Counted from the stretch's first letter, positions 1-9,111 are shown. The stretch: DNA of 64,000 bases from an uncultured Erythrobacter sp. (GCA_937899785.1 CALCCG010000153.1:62001-126000), one strand, 5' to 3'. The notes: generated by a model from the letters alone, not told the origin. Numbers and translations: made by a program.

Positions 1-80
1 GCAGAAGGCACACGCACTCCGCTCGCTTCAACATCCTTCCAAAGGGCGGCCAAAGGCCCGGCAGACTGAGCGGTGGTCAT
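1..80 (-). CDS. N-terminal fragment of an unidentified gene
   Basis: An open frame starts with ATG at 80-78 and runs off the window edge. It reads MTTAQSAGPLAALWKDVEAS and continues for 26 codons with codon choice typical of the rest of the window. No Shine-Dalgarno sequence is obvious upstream, and 26 residues are too few to name a family. It would be divergent from the TonB receptor gene downstream. The call rests only on an open frame at the edge. Confidence 0.35.
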   Translation of the reverse strand, partial: MTTAQSAGPLAALWKDVEASGVRVPS

Positions 81-991
81 ACGGCGCTCGTGGGTTGCAA
101 GGGGTTGCGCAGTGGGGACCGAGGAACAGCCTGAGCAAGATTGGCGGCCGCCGTGGTCAAGATCCAATGTGTTGAGGGTCCGCCGGTCGTCGAAGAATTG
201 ACCGCACTCGATATCCTAGAAATCATTCGAAGCCGTCGCGCGCCAGCCGTGTGTTAGAGCTCATTTGCACGGAAGGGCATACCGCTGGCCGGGGCCTGCG
301 CAATTCTCGAAACGCGCGGGTGGTGCGCGCTCATAGTACAGCTCACCCCATCGCATCTTCTGGCCTACCTACGTATTTTTGAGCTTTGAGAAGTCCAGAT
401 TCGATCTATCGAAGTCCCAGAAATCGCCCGATCCAACACGAATGTTGTACGACGGATTTGCACCTGAGATCAGAGAGTCATGATGGTGAGATACGCTGAC
501 GGCTGCGAGCGGTCTTGCCGAGATGCAAGAGCCCAATTGGGCAATCCTTCGCGCTTCCCTTCACGAGCGCTACCGCGCAAACAGATTCGGACAGCTTAAT
601 CGCGCGCTCTGGGACTCCGGCTACTGTTGATTCGGTCGCATGAGCTGCGCCCAACAACGTATTTGACAAGACTGCAACCTTTAGATGTCAAATATATTAC
701 AGTTTTCAATATATGAAAAAATATTTGAAATATATATTCTGGTAATCTTGCAACTTTGATCAATATAACTCTCACTGCTAATTTAATATGCAAAAATTTT
801 TGTCATCTGAGACGCTTATAATTTCCCGACAAATATCTGTTAATGAGGAAATAATTCGATTTCATGTTTCAGAATTTGAAATTAACGTTGCAGTATTGCA
901 AAATCTGACATGTTCTTGACCTTTGGCTGACGCCTAGCCCTCACATCACACTCATAAGCCCCCCCTGTTGGTTCATACACAGGGGGACATT
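81..991. other. Long non-coding stretch with an AT-rich block
   Basis: No convincing gene is present. The part from about 100 to 640 has ordinary composition with several short frames broken by stops, possibly decayed sequence. From about 660 to 910 the DNA becomes strikingly AT-rich compared with the whole window. It contains TCAAATAT (688-695) repeated inverted as ATATTTGA (721-728) and many A/T tracts. It ends just before the leader of the TonB receptor. It may be promoter and upstream-element DNA, a binding region for a nucleoid protein, or the remains of foreign DNA. Confidence 0.6.
756..784 (+). promoter_or_regulatory. Candidate promoter for the TonB receptor
   Basis: TTGATC (756-761) and TAATTT (779-784) are separated by 17 bases inside the AT-rich block and point towards the TonB receptor. 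A start near 790 would leave a leader of about 200 bases. A second possible -35, TTGACC at 916-921, lies closer to the gene but has no good -10. Matching by eye in AT-rich DNA gives false positives easily. Confidence 0.25.
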
Positions 992-3595
992 GTGTCATAC
1001 TACTCAAGCACCACTCCATTGCGCGTCGCGCTCTTTGCTAGCGCGTGCCTCTTCGTAACGCCCGCTGCTCTTGCCCAGGGGCAGGACGATCAAGACACAG
1101 GCGACCAGAGGGCTGATTCCACCGCTGAGGGCGAGTCAAACGCGATCTTGGTCACCGCCACACCGATCCGCGACACGAACGAGGCATCGCTTCAGCTCAA
1201 GCGCGAATCGCTCAACGTGGTCGAGATTATCGCGTCGGACGCGATCGGCCGACTGCCCGACCAGAACCTCGCCGACACCTTGGGCCGCGTGCCTGGCCTC
1301 GCGATCGAGCGTGACCAAGGTCAAGCGCGTTTCATTAACTTTCGCGGTGCTCCGTTCCGGTTCACCAGCATCGCGTTCAACGGGATCGACGTACCGGGGG
1401 CCGAAGACGGCCGTATTCCACGCTTCGATTCCTTTCCTGCTTCAATCACCAGTGGGATCGAAGTCAACAAGGCGATCACCGCCAACATGCCCGGCGAGGC
1501 GGTGTCGGGCTTCATCAATGTGCAAACCGCTAGCCCGTTTGACCGCGACGGCATCTTCTTCTCTGCGGAAGGAGGCCTTGGCAATCAGGAACTGGGCGAT
1601 GTCCGCACTGAGCGCCTGAACGGACGTATCGGCTATTCCAACGATACGTTTGGTGTGCTGCTGTTTGGTTCGCGCAATCTGCGCGGCCGTATCACGGACA
1701 ACCGCGAGTACGAACTGACCGAGGGCCCGAACGGGGAGATTTTCCCGGACAACCTCGACTTCCGCTCCTATCGAGGCGAGCGCGAAGACCGCTCGTATGG
1801 CGGCGAGATCGGCATTCGTCCCAGCGACAGTCTCAACATCTACGCGCGCACTATCTTCAGCGAGTTCATCGACCGTGAAGAGCGCAACCAGTTTGACTTT
1901 GACATCGCTGACGGCGCCGCCACAACCGGCACGCCGTTCACCGCGGACACGGGCTACCAGCCGGTTGTGCTGGTCACCCGGCTGCTTGAAGACGGTGTCT
2001 ACAACAACTCGACCTGGGTCAGCACGCTGGGCGCAGATTACGAAGCCAATGACTGGATCATTTCGGGCAGCTTCAGTTACATCGAAACCGAAAACTCGAC
2101 CGAACTCCCAATCCCGTTTAGCGCGGGCGGCACTGCGGCGCTGTCTTACGACGTCACTGATATCTTGAACCCGCAGGTCTTCCTGTTCGAAACCGGAACG
2201 ATGGACCCAATCGCTGCCGATGACGTCACCTATCCGGTGGATTTCGGCCTGATCTTTGCGAGCGGCCTCGACACTGAGAACTACAAGTTCAAGCTCGACC
2301 TCCAAAAGGAAGGCGTAAGCCTGTTTGGGGGAGACACGACGATCAAATTCGGCACACAGGTCGATATCCGGGAGGCAGAAGGGGGCGACACGCTGGCCTT
2401 CGGCGGCTTCCCAAGCGACGCGGTCGACATCTCGAGCTTCCTCACAGACGATCTGTGGTCATCGGACTTCGACAACACGATCCAAGCGCGCGACTTTGAC
2501 AACCAAGGTCTGATCGACGCGTGGGAAAGCGCTGTTGGCGGGTTTGACTTCGCCTTTGATGACGATTCACTGATCTTTATCGACGAAAACATCTACGCTG
2601 GTTATGTCTCGGTCGAGACGCTGTTCGAAGGTGGCAGCCTCGTCTTTGGCGCGCGTGTCGAAGCCACCGACTTCAGCACGGACGGCTCGCTGATCGATGA
2701 AACCGGCGCGCTCACGCCAGTGACGGTCGAAAACGACTACGTCCACTTCCTGCCGAACGTCCACGTCAACATAGACTGGGCCGAAGATCTGGTGTTCCGC
2801 GCCTCCTTCTCAACCGGTGTCAGCCGCCCAACCTACAGTCAACTGCGCGCTTCGGTGGCGGTTGATCCAACGGAGGTGCCGCCGACGGCTTCGGGCGGCA
2901 ACCCCAATCTGGACGCCGAATTCAGCTATGGCGGCGACATCAGCCTCGAATACTACTTCGCTCCAGGAATGATCTTGTCGGCGGGCGCTTTTGTTCGTTT
3001 CATCGACAACGTCCTCTACAACGCTGGGGCAACCGTTCCCGATGGATCGGTTGTCGCCCCTGGCCTTATCGATCCTGGCACGCCGCTGGTCTACAACACC
3101 ACGTTTAACGGCGATAACGGTCGTCTGACTGGCGTGGAGTTCAACTTTATCGGCCAGGCGACCTTCCTTCCCGAGCCTTTCGATGGCTTGGGTGCAAGCG
3201 CCAACCTGACCCTGCTTAGCAGCGAGTTCACCGCTCCCAGCCTCGGGAATCGCCAATTTGATTTGCCGGGCACATCGGACACAATCTTCAACGCTTCAGT
3301 CTTTTATGAAAAGTTCGGTATCTCTGCTCGGCTCAACTATCAGTACCGCAGCGACTGGCTTTCGACGACGGAAAATGAGAGTCTGAATGAGTTTTGGGGG
3401 GCCACCACCCGCGTCGACGCCTCGATCCGCTACGCCGTTCCCGAGATCATCCCGGACTTGGCTGTGACCCTTTTCGCTGATGCAAACAACATCACGGATG
3501 AACGCGACTTGCGTTACGTCGGATCACCGAGCACGCCCAACCAATATGAAGGGTTTGGTGCACGTTACATGTTTGGAATTCGGCTCGACTACTGA
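992..3595 (+). CDS. TonB-dependent outer-membrane receptor
   Basis: An active-transport outer-membrane receptor of about 867 residues. The GTG at 992 is preferred over a TTG at 968 because AGGGGGA lies about six bases upstream of it. The N-terminus then becomes a normal signal peptide ending in PAALA-QG. The plug carries the pattern IGRLPDQNLADTLGRVPGLA followed by NFRGAPFRF and a GEAVSGFINVQTA stretch, typical of the Xanthomonas/Caulobacter-type receptor group. The remainder is a beta-barrel rich in Asp, Asn and aromatics, ending with the YMFGIRLDY strand. The lipoprotein phosphatase follows after 29 bases, so the two probably form one transcription unit. The ligand is unknown; sugars, phosphorylated compounds or lipophilic substrates are all possible. 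Confidence 0.9.
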   Translation: MSYYSSTTPLRVALFASACLFVTPAALAQGQDDQDTGDQRADSTAEGESNAILVTATPIRDTNEASLQLKRESLNVVEIIASDAIGRLPDQNLADTLGRVPGLAIERDQGQARFINFRGAPFRFTSIAFNGIDVPGAEDGRIPRFDSFPASITSGIEVNKAITANMPGEAVSGFINVQTASPFDRDGIFFSAEGGLGNQELGDVRTERLNGRIGYSNDTFGVLLFGSRNLRGRITDNREYELTEGPNGEIFPDNLDFRSYRGEREDRSYGGEIGIRPSDSLNIYARTIFSEFIDREERNQFDFDIADGAATTGTPFTADTGYQPVVLVTRLLEDGVYNNSTWVSTLGADYEANDWIISGSFSYIETENSTELPIPFSAGGTAALSYDVTDILNPQVFLFETGTMDPIAADDVTYPVDFGLIFASGLDTENYKFKLDLQKEGVSLFGGDTTIKFGTQVDIREAEGGDTLAFGGFPSDAVDISSFLTDDLWSSDFDNTIQARDFDNQGLIDAWESAVGGFDFAFDDDSLIFIDENIYAGYVSVETLFEGGSLVFGARVEATDFSTDGSLIDETGALTPVTVENDYVHFLPNVHVNIDWAEDLVFRASFSTGVSRPTYSQLRASVAVDPTEVPPTASGGNPNLDAEFSYGGDISLEYYFAPGMILSAGAFVRFIDNVLYNAGATVPDGSVVAPGLIDPGTPLVYNTTFNGDNGRLTGVEFNFIGQATFLPEPFDGLGASANLTLLSSEFTAPSLGNRQFDLPGTSDTIFNASVFYEKFGISARLNYQYRSDWLSTTENESLNEFWGATTRVDASIRYAVPEIIPDLAVTLFADANNITDERDLRYVGSPSTPNQYEGFGARYMFGIRLDY

Positions 3596-3624
3596 TCGCC
3601 TGGACCTATTGAAGGAGACAGACA

Positions 3625-4740
3625 ATGCGTCTTATAATTTCATGCGTAGCGCTCGCCTTTGGCCTGACGGCGTGCAGCGAAGAGGCAATCGAGACTCAGT
3701 CGACACTTGGGAAAGTTACCGTCGAAAATGGCGAGACCGCCAATGACTACAACCTGGCTTGGGAAGGCGATCCGACAGTAACGATTGAAGTGTCCACCAA
3801 CTCTGAATTCTCGGCTGGCGAAGGCGAAGTGATCGGGTCTTTCGAAGGTGGCTCAGCTACTTGGAGCGCTGAAGGCGATCCGGCCCGCCGCTACTTCTTG
3901 CTTACCACCGAAGACGGGGCGAGCGAGAAGGCTGCGGTCCGGCTGCTCCCGCTTGAAGGCGGGCGCAATTTCCGCGATCTGGGCGGCTACGAAACCGAGG
4001 ATGGCAAGACGGTCCAATGGGGCAAGGTCTATCGTTCGGGCGTGATGGCGGGCCTGACGGACGGCGACTACGAATATCTCGGTGATCTCGGCATCACCAC
4101 GGTATGCGACTTTCGCGACGAAGACGAGCGCACCAGTGAGCCGACCGATTGGCGCGCGGGCGAGGTCGAATATCTGACCTTCGCCCCTCCCCCAGCTGAA
4201 CAAGACGGTGAGAACAGCCCGATCATGGCCGCTTACAAAAACCCGGACGCAACGCCGGACGATGTGCGCGCCGCGATGGCTGCAGGTTATCCCGGCATCG
4301 CGAAGAACGAGGACGAAGGCTATACTGCGATGTTTGACCAGCTCGCCGCTGGCAACATCCCGCTTGCCTTCAACTGTTCAGCGGGCAAGGACCGTGCGGG
4401 GACAGCGGCTGCGCTGCTTTTGAGTGCCTTGGGCGTCCCGCGCGAGACCGTGGTCTACGATTACGCGCTGTCGGACGACTATGTCGACTACATGGCCGAA
4501 TTTATGGGTGACGAAGCGCGCGCCAAGGCAGCCGAAGAGGGCGATAGGAGCCCTTACGCTTTCCTCATGAAACTGCCACCCGAAATGGTCGCCCCGCTGA
4601 TGGAATCAAACCCGATCTACATCGAGACCACGCTCGATGCGATGGAAGCCGAGCACGGCTCTGTGGTCGCCTACATTCAAAGCGAGTACGAGGTCACGGA
4701 TGAAGAACTTGCGACGATACGCGCCGCCTTGCTCGACTAG
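3625..4740 (+). CDS. Lipoprotein of the tyrosine phosphatase family
   Basis: Predicted periplasm-facing lipoprotein of 371 residues. The signal peptide ends in the lipobox LTAC (Cys17). Residues about 30-110 form a beta-rich N-terminal part. From about 113 comes the GGRNFRDLGGY signature of PF13350-type tyrosine/dual-specificity phosphatases. The P-loop reads NCSAGKDRAG, with nucleophile Cys251 and phosphate-binding Arg257. Relatives I know usually have His before the Cys and Thr after the Arg, so both flanking positions are variant. GAAGGAG lies seven bases upstream of the ATG. Its place directly after a TonB receptor suggests it dephosphorylates a ligand at the cell surface or in the periplasm, but this is inference. 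Confidence 0.85.
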   Translation: MRLIISCVALAFGLTACSEEAIETQSTLGKVTVENGETANDYNLAWEGDPTVTIEVSTNSEFSAGEGEVIGSFEGGSATWSAEGDPARRYFLLTTEDGASEKAAVRLLPLEGGRNFRDLGGYETEDGKTVQWGKVYRSGVMAGLTDGDYEYLGDLGITTVCDFRDEDERTSEPTDWRAGEVEYLTFAPPPAEQDGENSPIMAAYKNPDATPDDVRAAMAAGYPGIAKNEDEGYTAMFDQLAAGNIPLAFNCSAGKDRAGTAAALLLSALGVPRETVVYDYALSDDYVDYMAEFMGDEARAKAAEEGDRSPYAFLMKLPPEMVAPLMESNPIYIETTLDAMEAEHGSVVAYIQSEYEVTDEELATIRAALLD

Positions 4741-4779
4741 GCCTTACACGCAGCGTTCGGCTGACGGGTAAGGCAAGGC

Positions 4780-4818
4780 TCCACGTCCAAAGGCGACTAG
4801 GCTCCCTTTGGACGTGGA
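4780..4818. terminator. Perfect 14-bp inverted repeat between convergent genes
   Basis: TCCACGTCCAAAGG (4780-4793) and its exact complement CCTTTGGACGTGGA (4805-4818) enclose an 11-base loop. It lies 40 bases after the phosphatase stop and 57 bases before the end of the opposing acyltransferase gene. Its position fits a bidirectional terminator, but neither side carries a clear T-run, so it could instead be an RNA-stabilising hairpin. Confidence 0.5.
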
Positions 4819-4874
4819 CATCCCGCCCTCAACCCCTGAAGGAAGAACCGACCGTGTTGGGTTACGCCAAGACG

Positions 4875-5975
4875 CTAGGCCAAAAGACAATATGGCTGTT
4901 CGATAATGTCCCGAAACGCCTGGATCAATTCCGCACCAAGGGCGCCATCAATAGCGCGATGATCAAAGCTACCCGTCACATTCATTACGTTTGCCACGGT
5001 CAACGCATTGTCGACCACGATGGGTCTTTGCTCACCCGCTCCAATAGCGAGGATCATGCCATGCGGAGGGTTTATCACGGCGCTGAACTGTTTGATTCCA
5101 AACATGCCCAAGTTGGATAGCGAGGCTGTGCCTCCCTGGTATTCATGCGGCTGCAACTTGCCCTCCCGAGCCTTGCCGGCAAGCGCTTTCATCTCGGAGC
5201 TGATTGCGACGACACCCTTTTCACCAGCGCCCCGGACAACGGGCGTTATCAGTCCCGATGGTCCGGCGACCGCAACACTTATGTCCTCTCGCTGGAACTG
5301 CAAAAGCTTGTCATCGCGATAACTCACATTGCATGTCGGCACGCGCTGTAGCGCCCGCGCGAGCGCCTTAATGAGAAAATCGTTCACCGAAAGCTTAACG
5401 CCGTCCGTAGCAAGGGAAGCGTTCAGCTGCTTTCGCAAATCGAGGAGCGCATCGAGCCGAATATCAGCCGTTAGATAATAGTGCGGGACAGTTTGCTTTG
5501 CCTCGGTCAGTCGGCGCGCAATGACCTTTCGGACATTACTAAGCTTTTGCTCCTCGAAAGGAGCGTCGATGGCTGAATCGATAAGAGCAGCGCCCTCAGA
5601 AACCACAGGAGAGGAGCGCTTGGAAGGCTGCTCGCCTTGGGCTGCCGGCTCAAAGTCCTCAACATCTGATCTTACGATCCGACCGTTGGGTCCACTTCCC
5701 TTTACTATCGAAAGATCGACGCCCTTCTCAGCCGCCAAACGACGCGCCAACGGCGAGGCCAACACCTCGCGCACCACCTGTTCCGCCTTGGCAGGCGCAC
5801 TCGTTGATGATGCGCGCAGGGATTCATCCAACTTCATCGAAGCGTTGGCAACATCGTCTTTCGTGATCTTCCCTGCAGGTCCTGTCCCTTCAATCGTGCG
5901 AAGGTCCAGTCCGTTCTCGTCCGCCAAACGGCGCGCTGAAGGGCTAGCCGCTGGCGTAGCAGAGTTAGCCTGCAT
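4875..5975 (-). CDS. 2-oxo-acid dehydrogenase E2 acyltransferase lacking a lipoyl domain
   Basis: Acyltransferase (E2) core of a 2-oxo-acid dehydrogenase complex, 366 residues. It opens with two peripheral-subunit-binding domains in tandem, at about 10-45 (SARRLADENGLDL) and about 75-110 (LARRLAAEKGVDL). The catalytic domain spans about 140-366, with the active-site segment SFDHRAIDG (His339, Asp343). An ordinary E2 begins with one or more lipoyl domains, and none is present: an in-frame TAA lies just upstream of the ATG. A free lipoyl domain is encoded next to the E1 genes at 39.9-42.1 kb and is the likely partner. GAAGGGG precedes the start by nine bases. The start overlaps the end of a small upstream frame, so translation may be coupled. 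Confidence 0.88.
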   Translation of the reverse strand: MQANSATPAASPSARRLADENGLDLRTIEGTGPAGKITKDDVANASMKLDESLRASSTSAPAKAEQVVREVLASPLARRLAAEKGVDLSIVKGSGPNGRIVRSDVEDFEPAAQGEQPSKRSSPVVSEGAALIDSAIDAPFEEQKLSNVRKVIARRLTEAKQTVPHYYLTADIRLDALLDLRKQLNASLATDGVKLSVNDFLIKALARALQRVPTCNVSYRDDKLLQFQREDISVAVAGPSGLITPVVRGAGEKGVVAISSEMKALAGKAREGKLQPHEYQGGTASLSNLGMFGIKQFSAVINPPHGMILAIGAGEQRPIVVDNALTVANVMNVTGSFDHRAIDGALGAELIQAFRDIIEQPYCLLA

Positions 5976-6081
5976 GGCCGTTTACCCCTTCATGATAGAG
6001 GCGCAGCGCACGCACGATTGGGCCCCTCTGCTGCGTCGAGCATTGGCGCTCCTCGATAACAAAGATCCCGTTTTCCGGCAT
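5965..6081 (-). CDS. Possible 38-residue peptide upstream of E2
   Basis: A short frame beginning MPENGIFVIEERQCSTQQRG starts at 6081 and stops at 5965-5967. GGAGAA lies about nine bases before the ATG, a better ribosome site than that of the E2 gene. Its last 11 bases overlap the E2 start in another frame, an arrangement typical of translational coupling. No known family is recognised. It may be a genuine small protein, a leader peptide or chance. Confidence 0.35.
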   Translation of the reverse strand: MPENGIFVIEERQCSTQQRGPIVRALRLYHEGVNGHAG

Positions 6082-6160
6082 GGCACTCGTTTCTCCTGTC
6101 CGGCTTCGTCGTGAAGCGGCGCTTGTCACGATCACAAATCGAACTTTTTGATGTTGGGAA

Positions 6161-6179
6161 ACTCTGCAAAGTGTGAAGG
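6161..6179 (+). promoter_or_regulatory. Recurrent AAAGTGT element, copy 1
   Basis: The sequence ACTCTGCAAAGTGTGAAGG resembles elements before the LuxR gene (36773-36791), the second Rieske gene (38382-38400), and in two other divergent intergenic spaces (20611-20630, 22519-22536). Here it lies in the 325-base space between the E2/small-frame unit and the GST gene; nothing else was recognised there. It is a candidate operator. Confidence 0.35.
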
Positions 6180-6406
6180 GGAGGACCGCACGCTTGGCTA
6201 AGATGATGAAGCGGTGCGATTAATGGGCTGTAATGGCTAACCTCCCGACTGGATGCGTACGGGCGCGCCGCAGGGTGAACCATCACCTTCTTCGCCCTGT
6301 CGTCCTGGCTGCGCCGCAGCGACTTGAACTAGCGCATTTGAGAGGGCGACGGGCGAACGTCGAAGGCGTAGTGATATGGCAAGTTAAGACATGGGAGAGA
6401 TTGCCG

Positions 6407-7051
6407 ATGATCCTGCATTCCAGCCTCGGCCCAAACCCGCGCCTTGTGCGCATGTTCCTCGCCGAAAAGGGACTGGCCGAAGGCCGGGATTTCCAGCGCA
6501 AGCACTACGACATTATCACTGGCGAGAACCGCCAGGATGCCAGCTATATCGCAAAAAACCCGCTCGGGGCCATGCCGACATTGGAGCTGGGTGATGGGAC
6601 ATGCCTTACCGAAAGCTGGCCGATCTGTGAGTACCTTGAAGAGCGTTTTCCGAATCCAAACCTTATCGGGACAAGTGCTGAGGAAGACGCCGAGGTTCGC
6701 AAATGGTGCCGGCTGATCGATCAGGAAATTGTTGTCCCCATGACGATGGGCTTTCGGGCCACCGGAGGTCGTCCCATGTTTGAACCGCGAATGCGCGTAT
6801 TGAGCGAAGCGGCGGGCGCGGAAATGATGGATTACGCTAACGCCAGTTGGCTGTGGCTCGACAAGGCGCTTGGCGATAAGGCACACGTCGCCGCTGGGCG
6901 TATGACGCTGGCCTGCCTGATGGTGTATTGCTTCGCCAATTTCGGTTTCACCGTTGGCTGGACGCTTCCCGATGGCGCGAACAATATTGCGCGCTTTTTG
7001 GACGCGCACAAGGATCGTCCCAGCGCGGGTATTTGGACCCAGAGCGAGTAA
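6407..7051 (+). CDS. Glutathione S-transferase family protein
   Basis: A 214-residue protein with the thioredoxin-like N-terminal half of GSTs. SSLGPNPRLVRMFLAEKGL forms the first strand and helix, NPLGAMPTLELGDG supplies the cis-Pro loop, and LTESWPICEYLEERFP is the glutathione gamma-Glu-binding segment. The helical C-terminal domain starts near residue 85. The ATG at 6407 is chosen because it follows GGGAGAG and matches the family start; the frame continues upstream without family similarity. The SDR gene starts inside its stop codon (TAATG), so they are cotranscribed. In this setting it may conjugate, isomerise or remove a thioether from an electrophilic intermediate. Confidence 0.85.
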   Translation: MILHSSLGPNPRLVRMFLAEKGLAEGRDFQRKHYDIITGENRQDASYIAKNPLGAMPTLELGDGTCLTESWPICEYLEERFPNPNLIGTSAEEDAEVRKWCRLIDQEIVVPMTMGFRATGGRPMFEPRMRVLSEAAGAEMMDYANASWLWLDKALGDKAHVAAGRMTLACLMVYCFANFGFTVGWTLPDGANNIARFLDAHKDRPSAGIWTQSE

Positions 7052-7818
7052 TGCCAGACCTTTCTGGCAAGGTCGCCATTGTCACCGGCTGCGCTTCGGG
7101 TATCGGCGCAGCCACCGTACGGCGCCTGCGCTCCGACGGAGCCGATGTTCTGGGCACAGATATCAATGAGGCGGACGGCGCCGCCGTGTGCCAAGCTATC
7201 CGCGCCCGGTTTGTCAGACACAACGTTTCAGACACCGCGGCGTGGCCCGAGATCGTAGCGCAAGCGACCCAGAGGTGGGGACGGCTCGATATTCTCGTCA
7301 ACAACGCCGGCGTCGTCAGTCAGGCTTCGATTGAAGATGTGACTGACGAGATTTGGGACCGCACCTACGATATCAATATCAAGGGCACGATGGCTGGGTG
7401 CCGCGCGGCCATTGCGGCTATGAAGGCCAATCCTGGCGGAGCTTCTGGTGCGCTTATCAACATCGCCTCCACCAGCGCAATGGCCGCGCTTCCGGGCGAT
7501 GTTGCCTATTGTTCGAGCAAGGGCGCGGTGCGCGTTTTGACCCAATCGGTCGCCGCGCATTGCGCCAAAGCGGGCTACGCGATCCGATGCAACACAATTG
7601 TCCCCGGCGCGACTGAGACCGGAATTCTGAACGATGCGGAAGAAGCCATGCCCGGGTTGAAGGCGGCGGTCGCGGCCACTTCGCCGATGAACCGGCTGGC
7701 CGATCCGGCTGAAACGGCGGCAGCCATCGCCTTCCTCGCTTCGGATGAATGCCCCTATATGACCGGCGCGGAAATGTTGGTGGACGGGGCCATGATGGCC
7801 GTGCATCCAGGTTTTTAG
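7051..7818 (+). CDS. Short-chain dehydrogenase/reductase
   Basis: Classical SDR of 255 residues. The cofactor motif TGCASGIGAAT lies near residue 12, NNAG near 82, and the catalytic Ser with YCSSK near 150. The acidic residue after the second strand (GTDINEADG) favours NAD(H). The C-terminal YMTGAEMLVDGAMMA is the usual SDR ending. It overlaps the GST gene by one base. Its stop overlaps the opposing MFS stop at 7815-7818. It probably oxidises an alcohol or reduces a ketone of the imported substrate; the actual substrate cannot be deduced. Confidence 0.9.
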   Translation: MPDLSGKVAIVTGCASGIGAATVRRLRSDGADVLGTDINEADGAAVCQAIRARFVRHNVSDTAAWPEIVAQATQRWGRLDILVNNAGVVSQASIEDVTDEIWDRTYDINIKGTMAGCRAAIAAMKANPGGASGALINIASTSAMAALPGDVAYCSSKGAVRVLTQSVAAHCAKAGYAIRCNTIVPGATETGILNDAEEAMPGLKAAVAATSPMNRLADPAETAAAIAFLASDECPYMTGAEMLVDGAMMAVHPGF

Positions 7819-9107
7819 CCCCCCGCCATTCGTTCAAGATATCCGCTGCGCCGCATTTGCCCAGCGGTCCAAGCGAACACCGCCATCGCCAGCGCCCCTG
7901 AAACAAGGCAAACGCCGAAAACCGCAATGGTCAACGACTTCGCACCGAGCGTTGGTCCGAGCCAATCGCTGACCCATCCGATCACAGCCAGGCCCAACGC
8001 TTGGCCAACCAGATTGTTGAAAAACAGTGCGATCGCAACCGCAAAGCCGCGCTGGCTGGGTTCGACCGCTGCCTGTATCCCCGAAAGTATCGGCGCTTGG
8101 CTTGCGACGTAGACTGCGTAGGCGAAAGCGAAGAGGGTCAGAAAGGGCCAGAACGCGACAGAAGACAGGCTCAAACCCAGTGGGATGAGGCATCCCAGGC
8201 TTACCGCACCTGGCATCCACGCCCGCCAACGTTCATCGCGCCGCGTCAGCCACCCCGCGACGTACCCTCCCAGAATAGGGCCAGGAATGCCTCCGATGAA
8301 GAAGGCGAGACCAAGATAGAGACCAACCTCCCCGCTTGATATGCCAAAGCTACGGATCATGACCGCCGCCATCCAAAAGGCCAGAGCGTAACCGATCATG
8401 ATCTGCACCGCCCACCCAACGGCCAGCCCCATGAAGACGCGATTGCGAGAAAGCGTGCGTGCCGTTTCCCAAAGCGGACTTTGCTCAATCGAGGCGTTGG
8501 CCGGCGCGTAACGTCCGCGGCGTGGCTCGCGCATTGTCATCCATACAAGGGCTCCGATCACCATGCCGGGAAGCCCCATCAGAACAAAGGTCCAGCGCCA
8601 GCCGAACGCTTCGTTGAGCTGCCCGCCAACCAGAAGTCCACCCGCGGTACCCAGGCTTGCGCCGATCGTTAGGAAGCCCATGGCCTTGGCCAGCTCCTCG
8701 CGACGAAAATAGTCCGCAACAAGGCTCTGCGATGCGGGACCAGAGCCCCCCTCGCCAACGCCCACTCCAGTGCGCGCAAGAAACAAGGACCAGAAGCCAG
8801 TTGCAAGCCCGCATAGCGCGGTCATCGCGCTCCAAAAGGTGATGGCACCGGCCACAATCGTGCGCCGCACGGAGCGATCGGCCAGCCGCGCGGCCGGGAA
8901 GCCGACAATTACGTAGGTCGCCGCAAAGGCGAGCCCTCCAAGAAGGCCAATCTCGCCATCAGAAAAGGCGAACTCCGCCTTGATGTCTTCAAGCAGAATC
9001 GCGAAGACCAGTCGGTCCGCAATCGAAAACATGCTGACCGTTGTCAGAAGCGCGAGAACGTACCAACGATATCCGCCCGGCTCTGCATCGAGCGGCTCTT
9101 TGATCAC
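7815..9107 (-). CDS. MFS transporter, Spinster-like
   Basis: Twelve-helix major facilitator carrier of about 430 residues. The first helix is YRWYVLALLTTVSMFSIADR. The loop between helices 2 and 3 has the MFS signature form GFPAARLADRSVRR, and GVGEGGSGPASQSLVADYF is typical of the Spinster group common in sphingomonads. GTG at 9107 is chosen because it starts five bases after the upstream SDR stop and leaves a normal short cytoplasmic N-terminus; the frame runs further upstream inside the SDR gene without family similarity. It forms an operon with the SDR at 9112-9915. It is likely the inner-membrane carrier for the substrate of the island. Confidence 0.85.
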   Translation of the reverse strand: MIKEPLDAEPGGYRWYVLALLTTVSMFSIADRLVFAILLEDIKAEFAFSDGEIGLLGGLAFAATYVIVGFPAARLADRSVRRTIVAGAITFWSAMTALCGLATGFWSLFLARTGVGVGEGGSGPASQSLVADYFRREELAKAMGFLTIGASLGTAGGLLVGGQLNEAFGWRWTFVLMGLPGMVIGALVWMTMREPRRGRYAPANASIEQSPLWETARTLSRNRVFMGLAVGWAVQIMIGYALAFWMAAVMIRSFGISSGEVGLYLGLAFFIGGIPGPILGGYVAGWLTRRDERWRAWMPGAVSLGCLIPLGLSLSSVAFWPFLTLFAFAYAVYVASQAPILSGIQAAVEPSQRGFAVAIALFFNNLVGQALGLAVIGWVSDWLGPTLGAKSLTIAVFGVCLVSGALAMAVFAWTAGQMRRSGYLERMAGG

Positions 9108-9111
9108 AGCC

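Noticed and set aside
140-256. A plus-strand frame containing KIQCVEGPPVVEELTALDIL that ends in TAG
   Set aside because: It looks protein-like but has no start or ribosome site and is too short to be called a gene remnant.
478-669. A 63-codon frame on the minus strand
   Set aside because: It begins with TTG, has no ribosome site and no recognisable similarity.
6233-6406. A 58-codon N-terminal extension of the GST gene
   Set aside because: It is Arg-rich, unlike GSTs, and a good ribosome site precedes the ATG at 6407.
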